The position numbers and the translations under genes were made by a program. A stretch of DNA of 64,000 bases from Paenibacillus sp. DCT19. GTDB lineage: Bacteria; Bacillota; Bacilli; Paenibacillales; Paenibacillaceae. The DNA is taken from NCBI RefSeq assembly GCF_003268635.1, contig NZ_CP029639.1, positions 2,801,501 through 2,865,500 on the forward strand. Direction: 5' to 3'. Of this stretch, positions 50,812 through 62,794 are shown piece by piece (position 1 is the stretch's first letter; each line of letters begins with the position of its first letter). The notes under the pieces are model-generated. The model saw only the letters and a list, made by a program, of their open reading frames with translations. It had not been told where the DNA came from and did no database searches.

Positions 50812-51114
50812 TTGTATATGCTTTTGGTACTTATTGTGGCAGCAGTGCTTGCTGTGTTAGTCCCGTTTGAGCCGATTCTGTTAATTGGTATTGCAGTAGC
50901 ATTGGTGGCAGAGAACTACCGTCAAACGATGAAAATGCGAGAGGATATTTTGGCGATTAAGAACCATCTGGGACTGATGAATAAACAAGAAGCTGAGCAG
51001 TATGAGATGGAGCGTAAGAATAAAGATGTAAGTCAGTTAAGCCCTGATGAGATGAAAAGTTTAAACCAGGAGATTGAGGCAGAGCTTGAGCGAGATAGCA
51101 AAAAGAACACATAA
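50812..51114 (+). CDS. Small membrane protein of unknown function
   Basis: About 100 residues. Two close hydrophobic stretches at the N-terminus (LLVLIVAAVLAVLV and ILLIGIAVALVA), then a charged helical tail with MSDE-type residues (EMERKNKDVSQLSPDEMKSL). TTG 50812 follows AAGGAAGTGAG; ATG 50818 and the upstream frame start at 50770 are alternatives. I do not recognise the family; the tail could form a coiled coil. Confidence 0.7.
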   Translation: MYMLLVLIVAAVLAVLVPFEPILLIGIAVALVAENYRQTMKMREDILAIKNHLGLMNKQEAEQYEMERKNKDVSQLSPDEMKSLNQEIEAELERDSKKNT

Positions 51115-51382
51115 GCGTTAGCGTCCTTATAAGTGTGTTCAAAAAGTTCAATTATGGAACTACCTTTTTGTACACGGACTTTTAGATCGGTATGATGCAG
51201 CTATATGGCAATAAAAATTAAATGTAACACGGCAGGCATGATCATGCTCATTCTGGCAATATTATGATTATAGATCGCTAAGGTGCGATGCCTTCTAGAG
51301 AGACAGATGGTTCTAATCATCCAAGACGACAGTAGTGGAGCGTAAGCCCTACAAAAGATAACCATGGAATATTAACTTTTTG
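51115..51382. other. Intergenic stretch with an AAGTTCA hairpin
   Basis: GTGTTCAAAAAGTTC (from 51133) faces a partly complementary GGAACTACCTTTTTGTACAC, forming a weak imperfect hairpin. The remainder shows no gene or signal until the licT promoter. Confidence 0.4.
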
Positions 51383-51411
51383 TTGCACTATGTAGAATTT
51401 TGTAATAATAT
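51383..51411 (+). promoter_or_regulatory. SigA promoter of the second licT operon
   Basis: -35 TTGCAC at 51383-51388, a 17-base spacer and -10 TAATAT at 51406-51411. Its spacer and flanks align with the promoter at 56502, showing common origin. A weak cre-like sequence (three mismatches) lies at 51414-51427. Confidence 0.82.
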
Positions 51412-51434
51412 GAGGGAAGCGCGTACAACATATC

Positions 51435-51463
51435 GGGTTGTAACTGTTGAATCAGGCAAAGCC
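51435..51463 (+). promoter_or_regulatory. RAT antiterminator element before licT copy 2
   Basis: 29 bases of form GG-GTTGTAA-CTG-TTGAAT-CAG-GCAAAG-CC, about 16 bases after the predicted start. The overlapping terminator is weak (GGTTTG then CTTTTTC at about 51485-51499). Confidence 0.85.
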
Positions 51464-51518
51464 GTATACCTTGAGAAAAGGGATTGGTTTGTCTTTTTCT
51501 GTATATTGGAGTGATAAA

Positions 51519-52357
51519 GTGAAAATCGAGAAGGTGCTGAACAATAATGCTGTAGTTGCAATGAATGACGAGCAGGAAGTTATTATCATTGGCCGGGGAT
51601 TGCTTACCAGAAGCGGGCGGGTGATATTGTTTCCGAGCAGCATATCGATAAGATATTTACTTTACAGAATGAAGATATTCAGGAAAACTTTAAGGCATTA
51701 ATCTCAAGCATTCCTCTGGAGTACATGAAAGTGTCCGAGGAAATCATCGCCTACGCCAAATTAAAACTTGGCAAGAAATTGAATGAGAGCATCTATCTTC
51801 ATCTTACAGATCATATTCACTTTGCCATTGAGCGGTATCGCAAGAACCTGCCTATACGTAACGGATTAATCTGGGAGACGAAGCAGTTGTACAAGGAAGA
51901 GTACGAAATCGGTTTGGAAGCACTTAATATGATCTGTGATCAGTTTGGTGTAATTCTGCCTGAGGACGAAGCCGGTTTTATGGCACTTCACTTTGTAAAT
52001 GCTGCTTTGAATGAAGAAATGCCGAACATCAAGAGTATGACGCAGGTCATGCAAGAAATTCTGACAATCATCAAATATCATTTCAAGATTGATTTTGATG
52101 AGAATTCACTGACATTTTATCGCTTTGTGACGCATTTGAAATTTTTCGCTCAACGTTTAGTGAAGGGGAAACATTACAAGAGCAACAATGATGATGAACT
52201 GTTCCTGATGATTCAGAAAAAGTATCCAGCAGCACATAAGTGTTCCGAGAAGATTAAGAAATTCATTGAAAGCAACTACACGTATCAACTGACTGACGAA
52301 GAAATGATGTACTTAACAATTCATATTGAGAGAGTTGTGAACGCAACTTCTGAATAA
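51519..52357 (+). CDS. licT: BglG/LicT family transcriptional antiterminator (copy 2, one frameshift)
   Basis: About 279 residues. Restoring one A at 51599 (reading GRGIAYQKRAGDIVSEQH) joins the CAT domain to PRD1. PRD histidines are in DHIHFAIER, ALHFVNAA, THLKFFAQR and TIHIERV. GTG 51519 has TGGAG 7 bases upstream and gives the family's usual VKIEKVLNNNAV start. It is expected to act on the RATs at 51435, 52377 and perhaps 56561 and 56671. It is followed by an EII gene. Confidence 0.93.
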
Positions 52358-52376
52358 TCCCATAGATCAGCTTGCA

Positions 52377-52472
52377 GGGTTGCAACCACAAGGGCAAAAC
52401 CTGAACGATTGAATGCAGAGCACTACCCCTAATAGGGAAATGTTTTGACATTCAGATGTTCAGGTTTTTTTT
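52377..52472 (+). promoter_or_regulatory. Short RAT-like element and terminator before EII copy 2
   Basis: A 25-base element (GG-GTTGCAA-CC-ACAA-GG-GCAAAA-CC at 52377-52401), shorter than the standard 29-base RAT, overlaps a terminator: AAAACCTGAAC at 52396-52406 pairs with GTTCAGGTTTT from 52458, followed by an eight-T run. Confidence 0.85.
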
Positions 52473-52525
52473 ATTCTCTCCAATATACCTTTAATCCGTG
52501 TTTAATCAGAAAGGAAGAATAATAC

Positions 52526-54466
52526 ATGAAACACGAGCAATTAGCCAAAGACATTCTAACTGGTGTTGGTGGCAAACAAAATATTAATAGTGTTGTACAC
52601 TGCGCGACCAGACTGCGATTCAAATTGAAAAATGACAACAATGCCCAAACGGACGAGCTCAAAAACCTCGACGGTGTTATCACTGTTATGCAGAGTGGAG
52701 GACAATATCAGGTCGTCGTAGGTAACGAAGTATCTGATGTCTACAAAGCACTGCTTCAAGTTGGGAATATGAGTGCTGATGAACCCGTGAGCGCAAGTGA
52801 TGATGGTGACTCATCTGGCAAAAAAGAAAGCTTGCTTGGCCGTTTTATTGATTTGATCTCAGGTGTATTTACGCCAATTCTAGGTTTGCTTGCTGCAACA
52901 GGGATGATCAAAGGTTTCCTGTCCATGTTTACTTCACTTGAATGGATCGATCCTGCTTCCGGTACGTACCAATTGTTGAATGCAGCAGGTGACTGTCTGT
53001 TCTACTTCTTCCCAATCTTCTTGGGATACACAGCTATGAAAAAATTCGGTGGATCACCATTCCTTGGTATGGCATTCGGTGCATCACTGGTGTATCCGAC
53101 GCTATCCGGATTAAGCACTGGAGATCCGCTGTATACGTTGTTTACAGGCACGTTGTTTGAATCACCGATTCATATTACGTTCTTAGGTATTCCAGTTATT
53201 TTGATGAGCTATTCTACATCCGTTATTCCAGTTATTATTGCTGCTTATTTTGGTTCCAAAGTAGAAGCATTCTTCAAGAAAATTATTCCGTCTGTGGTGA
53301 GAACATTCCTCACGCCATTCTTCACTATTCTCATCGTTGTACCCGTAACGTTCCTTTTGATCGGTCCAATCGCAACATGGGCAAGTCAGTTGATCGGTGC
53401 AGGTGTAACAGGTATTTATGACTTGAGTCCTTTGGTAACAGGTATTGTTGTTGGTGGATTGTGGCAAGTATTGGTTATCTTCGGTCTTCACTGGGGAATT
53501 GTGCCGATCATGCTTCTGAATCTGTCCACATTAAAAGCAGACCCTATTTTGGCTATGATGTTTGCTGCTTCATTTGCACAAATTGGTGCGGTTCTTGGTG
53601 TCATGTTGAAAACGAAAAATACTAAACTTAAATCATTGGGTGTACCTGCTTTTGTATCAGGGATCTTCGGTGTAACCGAGCCAGCAATTTATGGTCTTAC
53701 GTTGCCACTGAAAAAACCATTTATTATGAGCTGTATTGCTTCAGCTGCAGCGGGTGGTATCGTTGGATTCGCAGGTTCCAAATTGTTTGTATTCGCTTCA
53801 GGGATTTTCGGTATCCCTGCTCTAATTAGCCCAACAGAAGGAATTAACTATGAATTCTGGATGGCTATGATCGCTACTGTAGTTGCCTTTGTACTGGCAT
53901 TTGTATTGGTATATGTGATTGGGTTCAATGATCCTGCTAACCCAGAGGCTGCTAAACAGACACCAGAGCCAGTAAAAGAAGAGAAGACTGCTCTTGAGCC
54001 TAATCCGAACAATCGTTACGAAATTTCCAGCCCAATGACGGGTGAAGTTGTTCCACTGCAACAAATTAACGATGCTACATTCGCGGGTGAGCATATGGGT
54101 AAAGGGATTGCCGTTCGTCCAACAAGTGGTAGAGTAGTATCCCCTATTAATGGTGTGGTGCAGACGATTTACCGTACTAAACATGCGATTGGACTTGTGG
54201 ATGATCAAGGTGTAGAGATTCTAATTCATATTGGTCAAGATACGGTACAGCTCAAAGGTCAGCATTTCACAGCACACGTGAAGGATGGAGACCGTGTGAG
54301 TGTTGGCGACCTAATTGTTGAGTTTGATCTGCAAGCCATTGTTGAAGCAGGTTATGAGATTGTCACGCCTATTATCGTAACAAACACAGCGGACTATCTG
54401 GATGTGGTAGGTACGACTGCTCAGAACGTGCAAGAGAAGGATAAATTGATCACCGTAATTGGTTAA
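52526..54466 (+). CDS. Beta-glucoside PTS transporter, EIIBCA (copy 2)
   Basis: 646 residues, complete, in B-C-A order. EIIB with phospho-Cys C26 (VVHCATRLRFKL); EIIC with about ten hydrophobic segments and FGVTEPAIYGLTLP; EIIA with LIHIGQDTVQLKG. Closer to copy 3 than to copy 1 (EIIA and linker nearly the same). Substrates are probably beta-glucosides such as arbutin or cellobiose. Unlike copies 1 and 3, no GH1 gene follows directly; the shared terminator and the intron come next. AAAGGAAG precedes the ATG. Confidence 0.94.
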   Translation: MKHEQLAKDILTGVGGKQNINSVVHCATRLRFKLKNDNNAQTDELKNLDGVITVMQSGGQYQVVVGNEVSDVYKALLQVGNMSADEPVSASDDGDSSGKKESLLGRFIDLISGVFTPILGLLAATGMIKGFLSMFTSLEWIDPASGTYQLLNAAGDCLFYFFPIFLGYTAMKKFGGSPFLGMAFGASLVYPTLSGLSTGDPLYTLFTGTLFESPIHITFLGIPVILMSYSTSVIPVIIAAYFGSKVEAFFKKIIPSVVRTFLTPFFTILIVVPVTFLLIGPIATWASQLIGAGVTGIYDLSPLVTGIVVGGLWQVLVIFGLHWGIVPIMLLNLSTLKADPILAMMFAASFAQIGAVLGVMLKTKNTKLKSLGVPAFVSGIFGVTEPAIYGLTLPLKKPFIMSCIASAAAGGIVGFAGSKLFVFASGIFGIPALISPTEGINYEFWMAMIATVVAFVLAFVLVYVIGFNDPANPEAAKQTPEPVKEEKTALEPNPNNRYEISSPMTGEVVPLQQINDATFAGEHMGKGIAVRPTSGRVVSPINGVVQTIYRTKHAIGLVDDQGVEILIHIGQDTVQLKGQHFTAHVKDGDRVSVGDLIVEFDLQAIVEAGYEIVTPIIVTNTADYLDVVGTTAQNVQEKDKLITVIG

Positions 54467-54512
54467 ATCTAGTTTATTGTGCAATCATTTATTGGATCAT
54501 ATGATACAACTC

Positions 54513-54548
54513 AAAGACAACTTCGAGCTTTTCGAAGTTGTCTTTTTC
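54513..54548 (+). terminator. Terminator of EII copy 2, target of the intron
   Basis: AAGACAACTTCGA pairs with TCGAAGTTGTCTT around a short loop, followed by T-rich TTTTTCTT. The group II intron begins 3 bases after its T tract. Confidence 0.93.
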
Positions 54549-54550
54549 TT

Positions 54551-56455
54551 GTGCGCCCAGCATGGACGCTATCTTTAGGGTTCAAGTCCCGAATGGCGAA
54601 GGCAGTAGTAGCCATAGCTCAAGGCAAGGGTGTCCATCGTGAGGTGGAATCTGAAGGAAGCTGGCGGCAAATCTCCGGCCTGAGGAATACGAACTTCATA
54701 TAAGGCTAACGTGCGTTGGATGAGACTGCAAGACAAGTCAAAGTCCTTACTGCCGAAGGCGTGCGAGAGTAAATGGAGCAGGTAGATGGAGAGGAAGATA
54801 GCGTTCTTACCTGGGGAGATCTGTACGAGAGCGAAGTGAACTTCGTAACCTTGTTCGCGAGGACAAGATGAACGTACAGAAGTCAGCAGAGGCCATAGTA
54901 CGCAAGCTGTTGCAACAGCTTGCGGAAGGGCTGAACATGAAATAGGAACGGATCAACTTGGCGTTCGGGGATGAGCGTTGAAAGCAGACAATCCCAGTTT
55001 TTTTTTTTTTGAAGGGACCTATCCGAGGAAAGTAGCGGTGAATACGCGAGGGTACTCAGGAAGGGCAGAGCCCTCTACGGCACAAAGAGAAGAAACGTTC
55101 ACGCAAGGGAGTGTATCGAAAGATGATTGAGAAAATGCTGTCACGAGCAAACATGCTGTCGGCTCTAGCAAGGGTCGAGACGAACAAAGGAAGTCATGGC
55201 GTAGATGGCATGTCGGTAAAAGACTTACGCAGACACATCGTACAAAACTGGCAAGCCATTCGCGAAAGCGTAGAGAGCGGAACCTATGAGCCCAGTCCAG
55301 TCCGTCGGGTCGAAATCCCGAAACCGAACGGTGGAACTCGGGTTTTAGGGATACCTACTGTGACAGACCGACTCATTCAGCAGGCGATCACGCAAGTATT
55401 AACACCTGTATTTGACCCAACGTTTTCCGAGCGAAGCTATGGATTCCGTCCACAAAGACGAGGACATGACGCAGTGAGGAAAGCACGGAATTATATGCAA
55501 GAGGGACATCGCATTGTAATAGACATAGACTTGGAGAAATTCTTCGACCGTATCCATCATGACCGCCTAATGGCGAAGCTGGCGGAACGAGTTACGGACA
55601 AAACAGTACTGAAACTCATTCGAAAGTATTTGCAGGCAGGAGTCATGGAGGGTGGTCTTGTTCAAGCATCAACGGAAGGAGCGCCGCAAGGAGGTCCGCT
55701 GAGTCCGTTATTATCCAACATCGTCCTTGACGAATTAGATAAGGAACTGGAAAAGAGGAACCTTCACTTCGTGAGATATGCCGATGACTGTAACATCTAC
55801 GTTAAAACGTGGAAAGCAGGGCACCGCGTGATGAAATCCATTACCGCATATATCGAAGGAAAACTGAAACTGAGGGTCAATCGAGAGAAAAGTGCGGTAG
55901 ACCGCCCATGGAAACGGAAGTTTCTAGGGTTTACATTCAGCTGGGATAAGAAGAACCCACGCATAAAGATCGCAAAACCATCTTTAGAGCGAGTCAAAGC
56001 AAAGATCAGAACGATCACTTCACGCAGCAAAGCGAGCCCAATCGAGATGCGAATAAAGGAATTAAATCAATATTTGACGGGTTGGTGTGGTTATTACGCA
56101 CTCGTGGATACGAAAAGCGTGTTCCGAGAGTTGGATGAATGGACAAGAAGAAGACTTCGGATGTGTGTCTGGAAGCAGTGGAAGGAACCCAAGACAAAGG
56201 TAAGAAAACTGCAGTCGATGGGAGTCCCGAAGCAGAAAGCCTATGAGTGGGGAAACTCGAGGAAGAAATATTGGCGTATCGCATGTAGCCCAATTCTCCA
56301 CCGAGCGCTGAATAGCCAATACTGGTCAGCCCTTGGTCTGAGAAGCCTAACGGACAGATATAATCAATTGCGGAATATGACATGAACCGCCGTATACCGA
56401 ACGGTACGTACGGTGGTGTGAGAGGTCGGGGGCTTGGCGCCCCCTCCTACTCGAT
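54551..56455 (+). mobile_element. Group II intron, bacterial class C
   Basis: The element begins GTGCG (54551-54555) and ends CTACTCGAT at 56455, both standard boundaries. Domain V-like sequence is at about 56385-56420 (CCGCCGTATACC...GGTACGTACGGTGG), domain VI at 56420-56452 (GGGGGC/GCCCCC stem with bulged A region). It encodes a reverse transcriptase without endonuclease domain. It is inserted right behind a Rho-independent terminator, the hallmark of class C. Total length 1905 bp. A 13-T run at 54998-55010 lies inside the ribozyme region and is unusual. Confidence 0.93.
55123..56385 (+). CDS. ltrA: Group II intron reverse transcriptase/maturase
   Basis: About 420 residues. RT blocks are intact: NKGSHGVDGMSVKDLRRH, KPNGGTRVLGIPTVTDRLIQ, SYGFRPQRRGHDAV, IDIDLEKFFDRIHHD, EGAPQGGPLSPLLSNIVLDE, catalytic YADD (FVRYADDCNIYV). 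The thumb/X maturase domain contains ELNQYLTGWCGYYALVD. No HNH endonuclease follows, as in class C. GTG 55111 is in frame but touches the ribosome site AAGGGA, so ATG 55123 is preferred. The frame is undamaged, so the element could be active. Confidence 0.95.
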   Translation: MIEKMLSRANMLSALARVETNKGSHGVDGMSVKDLRRHIVQNWQAIRESVESGTYEPSPVRRVEIPKPNGGTRVLGIPTVTDRLIQQAITQVLTPVFDPTFSERSYGFRPQRRGHDAVRKARNYMQEGHRIVIDIDLEKFFDRIHHDRLMAKLAERVTDKTVLKLIRKYLQAGVMEGGLVQASTEGAPQGGPLSPLLSNIVLDELDKELEKRNLHFVRYADDCNIYVKTWKAGHRVMKSITAYIEGKLKLRVNREKSAVDRPWKRKFLGFTFSWDKKNPRIKIAKPSLERVKAKIRTITSRSKASPIEMRIKELNQYLTGWCGYYALVDTKSVFRELDEWTRRRLRMCVWKQWKEPKTKVRKLQSMGVPKQKAYEWGNSRKKYWRIACSPILHRALNSQYWSALGLRSLTDRYNQLRNMT

Positions 56456-56501
56456 TTCCAAATACCGGGAAATAAATATTAGAAATTTTTTAAAAAAACT
56501 G

Positions 56502-56530
56502 TTGCAAATGTAGTTCAGATGTACTATTAT
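56502..56530 (+). promoter_or_regulatory. SigA promoter of the EII copy 3 unit
   Basis: -35 TTGCAA at 56502-56507, a 17-base spacer, -10 TATTAT at 56525-56530. It aligns with the licT copy 2 promoter over about 80 bases. A cre-like site AGTAAGCGCATACA at 56541-56554 (two mismatches) lies just downstream of the start. Confidence 0.82.
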
Positions 56531-56560
56531 GAATTCAAGAAGTAAGCGCATACATCAATC

Positions 56561-56589
56561 GGATTGTAACTGTTCAATCAGGCAATTCC
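56561..56589 (+). promoter_or_regulatory. RAT antiterminator 1 before EII copy 3
   Basis: 29 bases, GG-ATTGTAA-CTG-TTCAAT-CAG-GCAATT-CC, at the position where licT copy 2 has its leader RAT. No licT gene follows; only 81 bases separate it from the next RAT. Confidence 0.87.
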
Positions 56590-56670
56590 GACCAACCTTG
56601 GTCAGTGAAGATTGATCGCAACTTACTTTAGTTATTAAGATAACTAAATACCAATGTGTACAGCCTTACA

Positions 56671-56770
56671 GGGTTGCAACCGTTAAGGGCAAAACCTGAA
56701 TTGCTGAATAACACGACTTATTTCCGGATGATCCGGTACGTTGTGTATGTTCAGTAGTTCAGGTTTTCTT
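56671..56770 (+). promoter_or_regulatory. Short RAT-like element 2 and terminator before EII copy 3
   Basis: A 26-base element GG-GTTGCAA-CC-GTTAA-GG-GCAAAA-CC (56671-56696) overlaps a terminator: AAAACCTGAA with inner CTGAATAACAC pairs with GTGTATGTTCAG and TTCAGGTTTT at 56758-56767. Confidence 0.87.
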
Positions 56771-56790
56771 TGTTTCAAAGGCATGGATGA

Positions 56791-58726
<1,936 letters not shown>

Positions 58727-58740
58727 GTCCAATCAAATAA

Positions 58741-60216
<1,476 letters not shown>

Positions 60217-60244
60217 TGTAATCTTCTGGTGATATCTAAAATAA

Positions 60245-60283
60245 ACAAAGAGCAATCTCGTTATAACGGGATTGTTCTTTGTG
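60245..60283. terminator. Hairpin between convergent bglA copy 2 and protease genes
   Basis: ACAAAGAGCAATCTCGT pairs with ACGGGATTGTTCTTTGT (two mismatches) around a TATA loop. It is symmetric and probably terminates both ways although the T tract is poor. Confidence 0.75.
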
Positions 60284-60328
60284 TATATGGCCTAAATATG
60301 ACCGTTAACTTCCTATAAATGTAGTGAA

Positions 60329-61489
60329 TTAAGGTACTTGCAGGCTCTGGTAGGCGTTCAACCGTCCATACTGCCAGTAAATGCCTGAACCCGATACAGG
60401 ATCAGAGGCGAAGCAGAGTGCGTCACGTATCTGTGCGTTTGTCTTACCCTTGGCAGCGAGTAGAGCAGCTACTCCGGCTACATGCGGAGCCGCCATTGAT
60501 GTTCCACTAAGATAAGCATAAGAGCCGCCGAGATATGTGGATAAGATGGTGTCTCCTGGTGCAGCCATATCGACCCAAGGGCCATAATTGGAGAAATTAG
60601 ATTTTAGATCAGAAGGGTCTGTTGAAGCAACCGCAATAACGTTGGGATAGGAGGCAGGCACGATTGGATATGAAGTGTTGTCATTGCCTGCTGCAGCGAT
60701 AATGACGGCACCTCGATCCCAAGCATACTGTACGGCAGCTTGAAGGAATGCTTCACCCATCGGACCACCCAAACTTAGATTGATCACTTGAACACCATTG
60801 TTGGCTGCAAAAACAAGCCCGTTACCGACATTCCCCATTGTTCCTTGTCCGTTGTTATCCAGTACGCGAAGTGGAACGATGGAAGCTAGTGGTGCAACGC
60901 CTGCAATCCCGACACCGTTATTGGTGATGGATGCAGCAATGCCGGCTACATGGGTACCATGACCGTTGCCATCTTCAGGAATATTATCATAATCAACATA
61001 GTCGTAACCAGGGAGAAGCTTGGCGGCAAGTTCGGGATGATTCAGTTGCACGCCTGTATCAATGATGGCGATTTTGATCGTGCTGTTGCTCTGATTAATA
61101 TCCCAGGCAGCAGGGGCATTGATTTTTGGTAGGTTATACTGGTAAGGAAAAAAAGGGTCGTTAGGCGTAAAAGAGGCATTAACGTAATAGTTGGGTTCCG
61201 CATGCTCAATCAGTTCATGATCCTTGTAATGTTTGAGCATACGAAGCATGTTTTTACGAGATTCCAGACGGAACCAGCCCATATCTTCATACGTTTCAGC
61301 AACGTTACATCTACCTTTCCGGTGAAGCGTATGCATCTCGTCGGGGGTTGTCCCCTCTCTAAATTTGACTAAGAGCTGCTTGGGAGCGTGAGGATGAAAC
61401 TTACTTTCTGCCATATGATCCACATAACGATAAACGAACCAGGTTATCATCATGATCGTTACTGCACTGATGCTAATCCATAACCACAT
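60329..61489 (-). CDS. Subtilisin-like serine protease (S8), membrane-anchored
   Basis: 386 residues. An N-terminal hydrophobic helix (about 1-20) serves as signal or anchor; an inhibitor-I9-like propeptide (about 38-105, PKQLLVKFREGTTPDEMHTL) follows, then the catalytic domain with D144 (IAIIDTGV), H177 (NGHGTHVAGI), oxyanion N269 (AAAGND) and S331 (LSGTSMAAPH). All catalytic residues are present. It is probably secreted as a proenzyme, or stays attached and cleaves near the membrane. No regulator or partner lies next to it. Confidence 0.94.
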   Translation of the reverse strand: MWLWISISAVTIMMITWFVYRYVDHMAESKFHPHAPKQLLVKFREGTTPDEMHTLHRKGRCNVAETYEDMGWFRLESRKNMLRMLKHYKDHELIEHAEPNYYVNASFTPNDPFFPYQYNLPKINAPAAWDINQSNSTIKIAIIDTGVQLNHPELAAKLLPGYDYVDYDNIPEDGNGHGTHVAGIAASITNNGVGIAGVAPLASIVPLRVLDNNGQGTMGNVGNGLVFAANNGVQVINLSLGGPMGEAFLQAAVQYAWDRGAVIIAAAGNDNTSYPIVPASYPNVIAVASTDPSDLKSNFSNYGPWVDMAAPGDTILSTYLGGSYAYLSGTSMAAPHVAGVAALLAAKGKTNAQIRDALCFASDPVSGSGIYWQYGRLNAYQSLQVP

Positions 61490-61706
61490 GGAAGATACCC
61501 CCTCTAATTTGGATTGTGATACGACTTATCGTATGCAGAATCTATTAGATGGCTTGGGTGCTCTACCAATTTGGTTAGATGTGCAGATAGATTGATAGGA
61601 TGACGGGAATTCGGTAAGATGGATGGAAGAGCAGATCGGCACGAACAGTATGCTGAGAAGTGCCAGTAATAAGCTCCAAATACAGAGATAAGGAACGTGG
61701 AATGTT

Positions 61707-62240
61707 TTGACACAATTTCTGATTAAACCGACAGTATCGCCTGTTCAGGTGCACCAGATTCAGGAAGCCATTGATTTTGCCATGCGAGTACGTCGTGAAG
61801 TGTTTACAATGTTGGATCACACGAGATTACCTCTAGATTTTGAGCAATTCAGTGCACATTATATGAAGTCCAAAGATGCTATTTTCTTGGTAGCTACGGT
61901 GGGTGAAGGTCAGATCGTTGGTTCTATCGGAATTCTGCCATATGATGATCGAATTGAAGCGATACAGGGGCGATATCCACAAGAGTCCGCAGCCGAGATC
62001 GTGAAATGTTATGTCGATCCTGCATATCGCAGATATGGTATTGGTTCGATGATGTTGCAAGCCTTGGAAAACAGGGTGATTGACATGAGGTACACAACGC
62101 TGTACTTACATACACATCACTTTTTACCTGGCGCCGTAGATTTTTGGAAACGTCAAGGGTTTACCATTATTACGGAACAGAACGATGACTGGCAGACTGT
62201 ACATATGGATAAGCCAGCAGGCAAGGTCGAATTGACTTAA
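61707..62240 (+). CDS. GNAT family N-acetyltransferase
   Basis: 177 residues. The acetyl-CoA site is seen as VKCYVDPAYRRYGIGSMMLQ followed by the helix ALENRVIDM; the C-terminal HHFLPGAVDFWKRQGFTIIT is typical. The substrate is unknown. The start is TTG with AAGGAA about 11 bases upstream; no ATG in frame fits better. Confidence 0.87.
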   Translation: MTQFLIKPTVSPVQVHQIQEAIDFAMRVRREVFTMLDHTRLPLDFEQFSAHYMKSKDAIFLVATVGEGQIVGSIGILPYDDRIEAIQGRYPQESAAEIVKCYVDPAYRRYGIGSMMLQALENRVIDMRYTTLYLHTHHFLPGAVDFWKRQGFTIITEQNDDWQTVHMDKPAGKVELT

Positions 62241-62291
62241 TGTTTACGAACTTTCTTTATTACCTAATATCACGAATTGGGGGAGTTATCT

Positions 62292-62744
62292 GTGTATACG
62301 AGTCTAATTGAGAAACTGGAGCATACCCAAGTCTTACGTTGGTTTCCGAATCGTCAGGTTCAAGAGAGCTGGATTGTTGAAATTGAACAGGAGCTTGGTT
62401 TTCCATTACCACCTTCCTATCGCTGGTGGCTGCTAAATTATGGTGTAGCTCTCCTAAGTGGGACAGGTATTCTTACGATATCTCCTCCCGAACACCGAGA
62501 ATACGCCGATACGGATATTTTGTATATGTACCGTCTTGCTGATGAAGATGCGAAGCGGGAAGGGAAGCTGGAGCTTTTTGTCCCGGATGAGGATGAAATA
62601 TATTATTTCGATGTTCGAACAGCAGATGCCAATGGGGAATACAAGGTAATTAGGCTTGACTATTTAAATGGAGAACCTGAAGTGTATGCAGATTCTTTTG
62701 CTGCATTTTTGGAGAGGTTAATCGACGAACGCACGCCAAGGTAA
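62292..62744 (+). CDS. SMI1/KNR4 (SUKH) family protein
   Basis: 150 residues, a single SUKH domain: IVEIEQELGFPLPPSYRWWL, then GTGILTISPP, an acidic strand VPDEDEIYYFDV and the C-terminal SFAAFLERLIDER. GTG 62292 with GGGGGAG upstream is preferred over the in-frame TTG 62277 that overlaps it. It is the third SUKH gene of the window, standing alone from the 8.9-11.6 kb pair. The possible immunity role has no toxin partner in view. Confidence 0.88.
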   Translation: MYTSLIEKLEHTQVLRWFPNRQVQESWIVEIEQELGFPLPPSYRWWLLNYGVALLSGTGILTISPPEHREYADTDILYMYRLADEDAKREGKLELFVPDEDEIYYFDVRTADANGEYKVIRLDYLNGEPEVYADSFAAFLERLIDERTPR

Positions 62745-62794
62745 CTCATTATCGTATTCACAGACTATAGACTTACACAATGAGGGATAACGAG

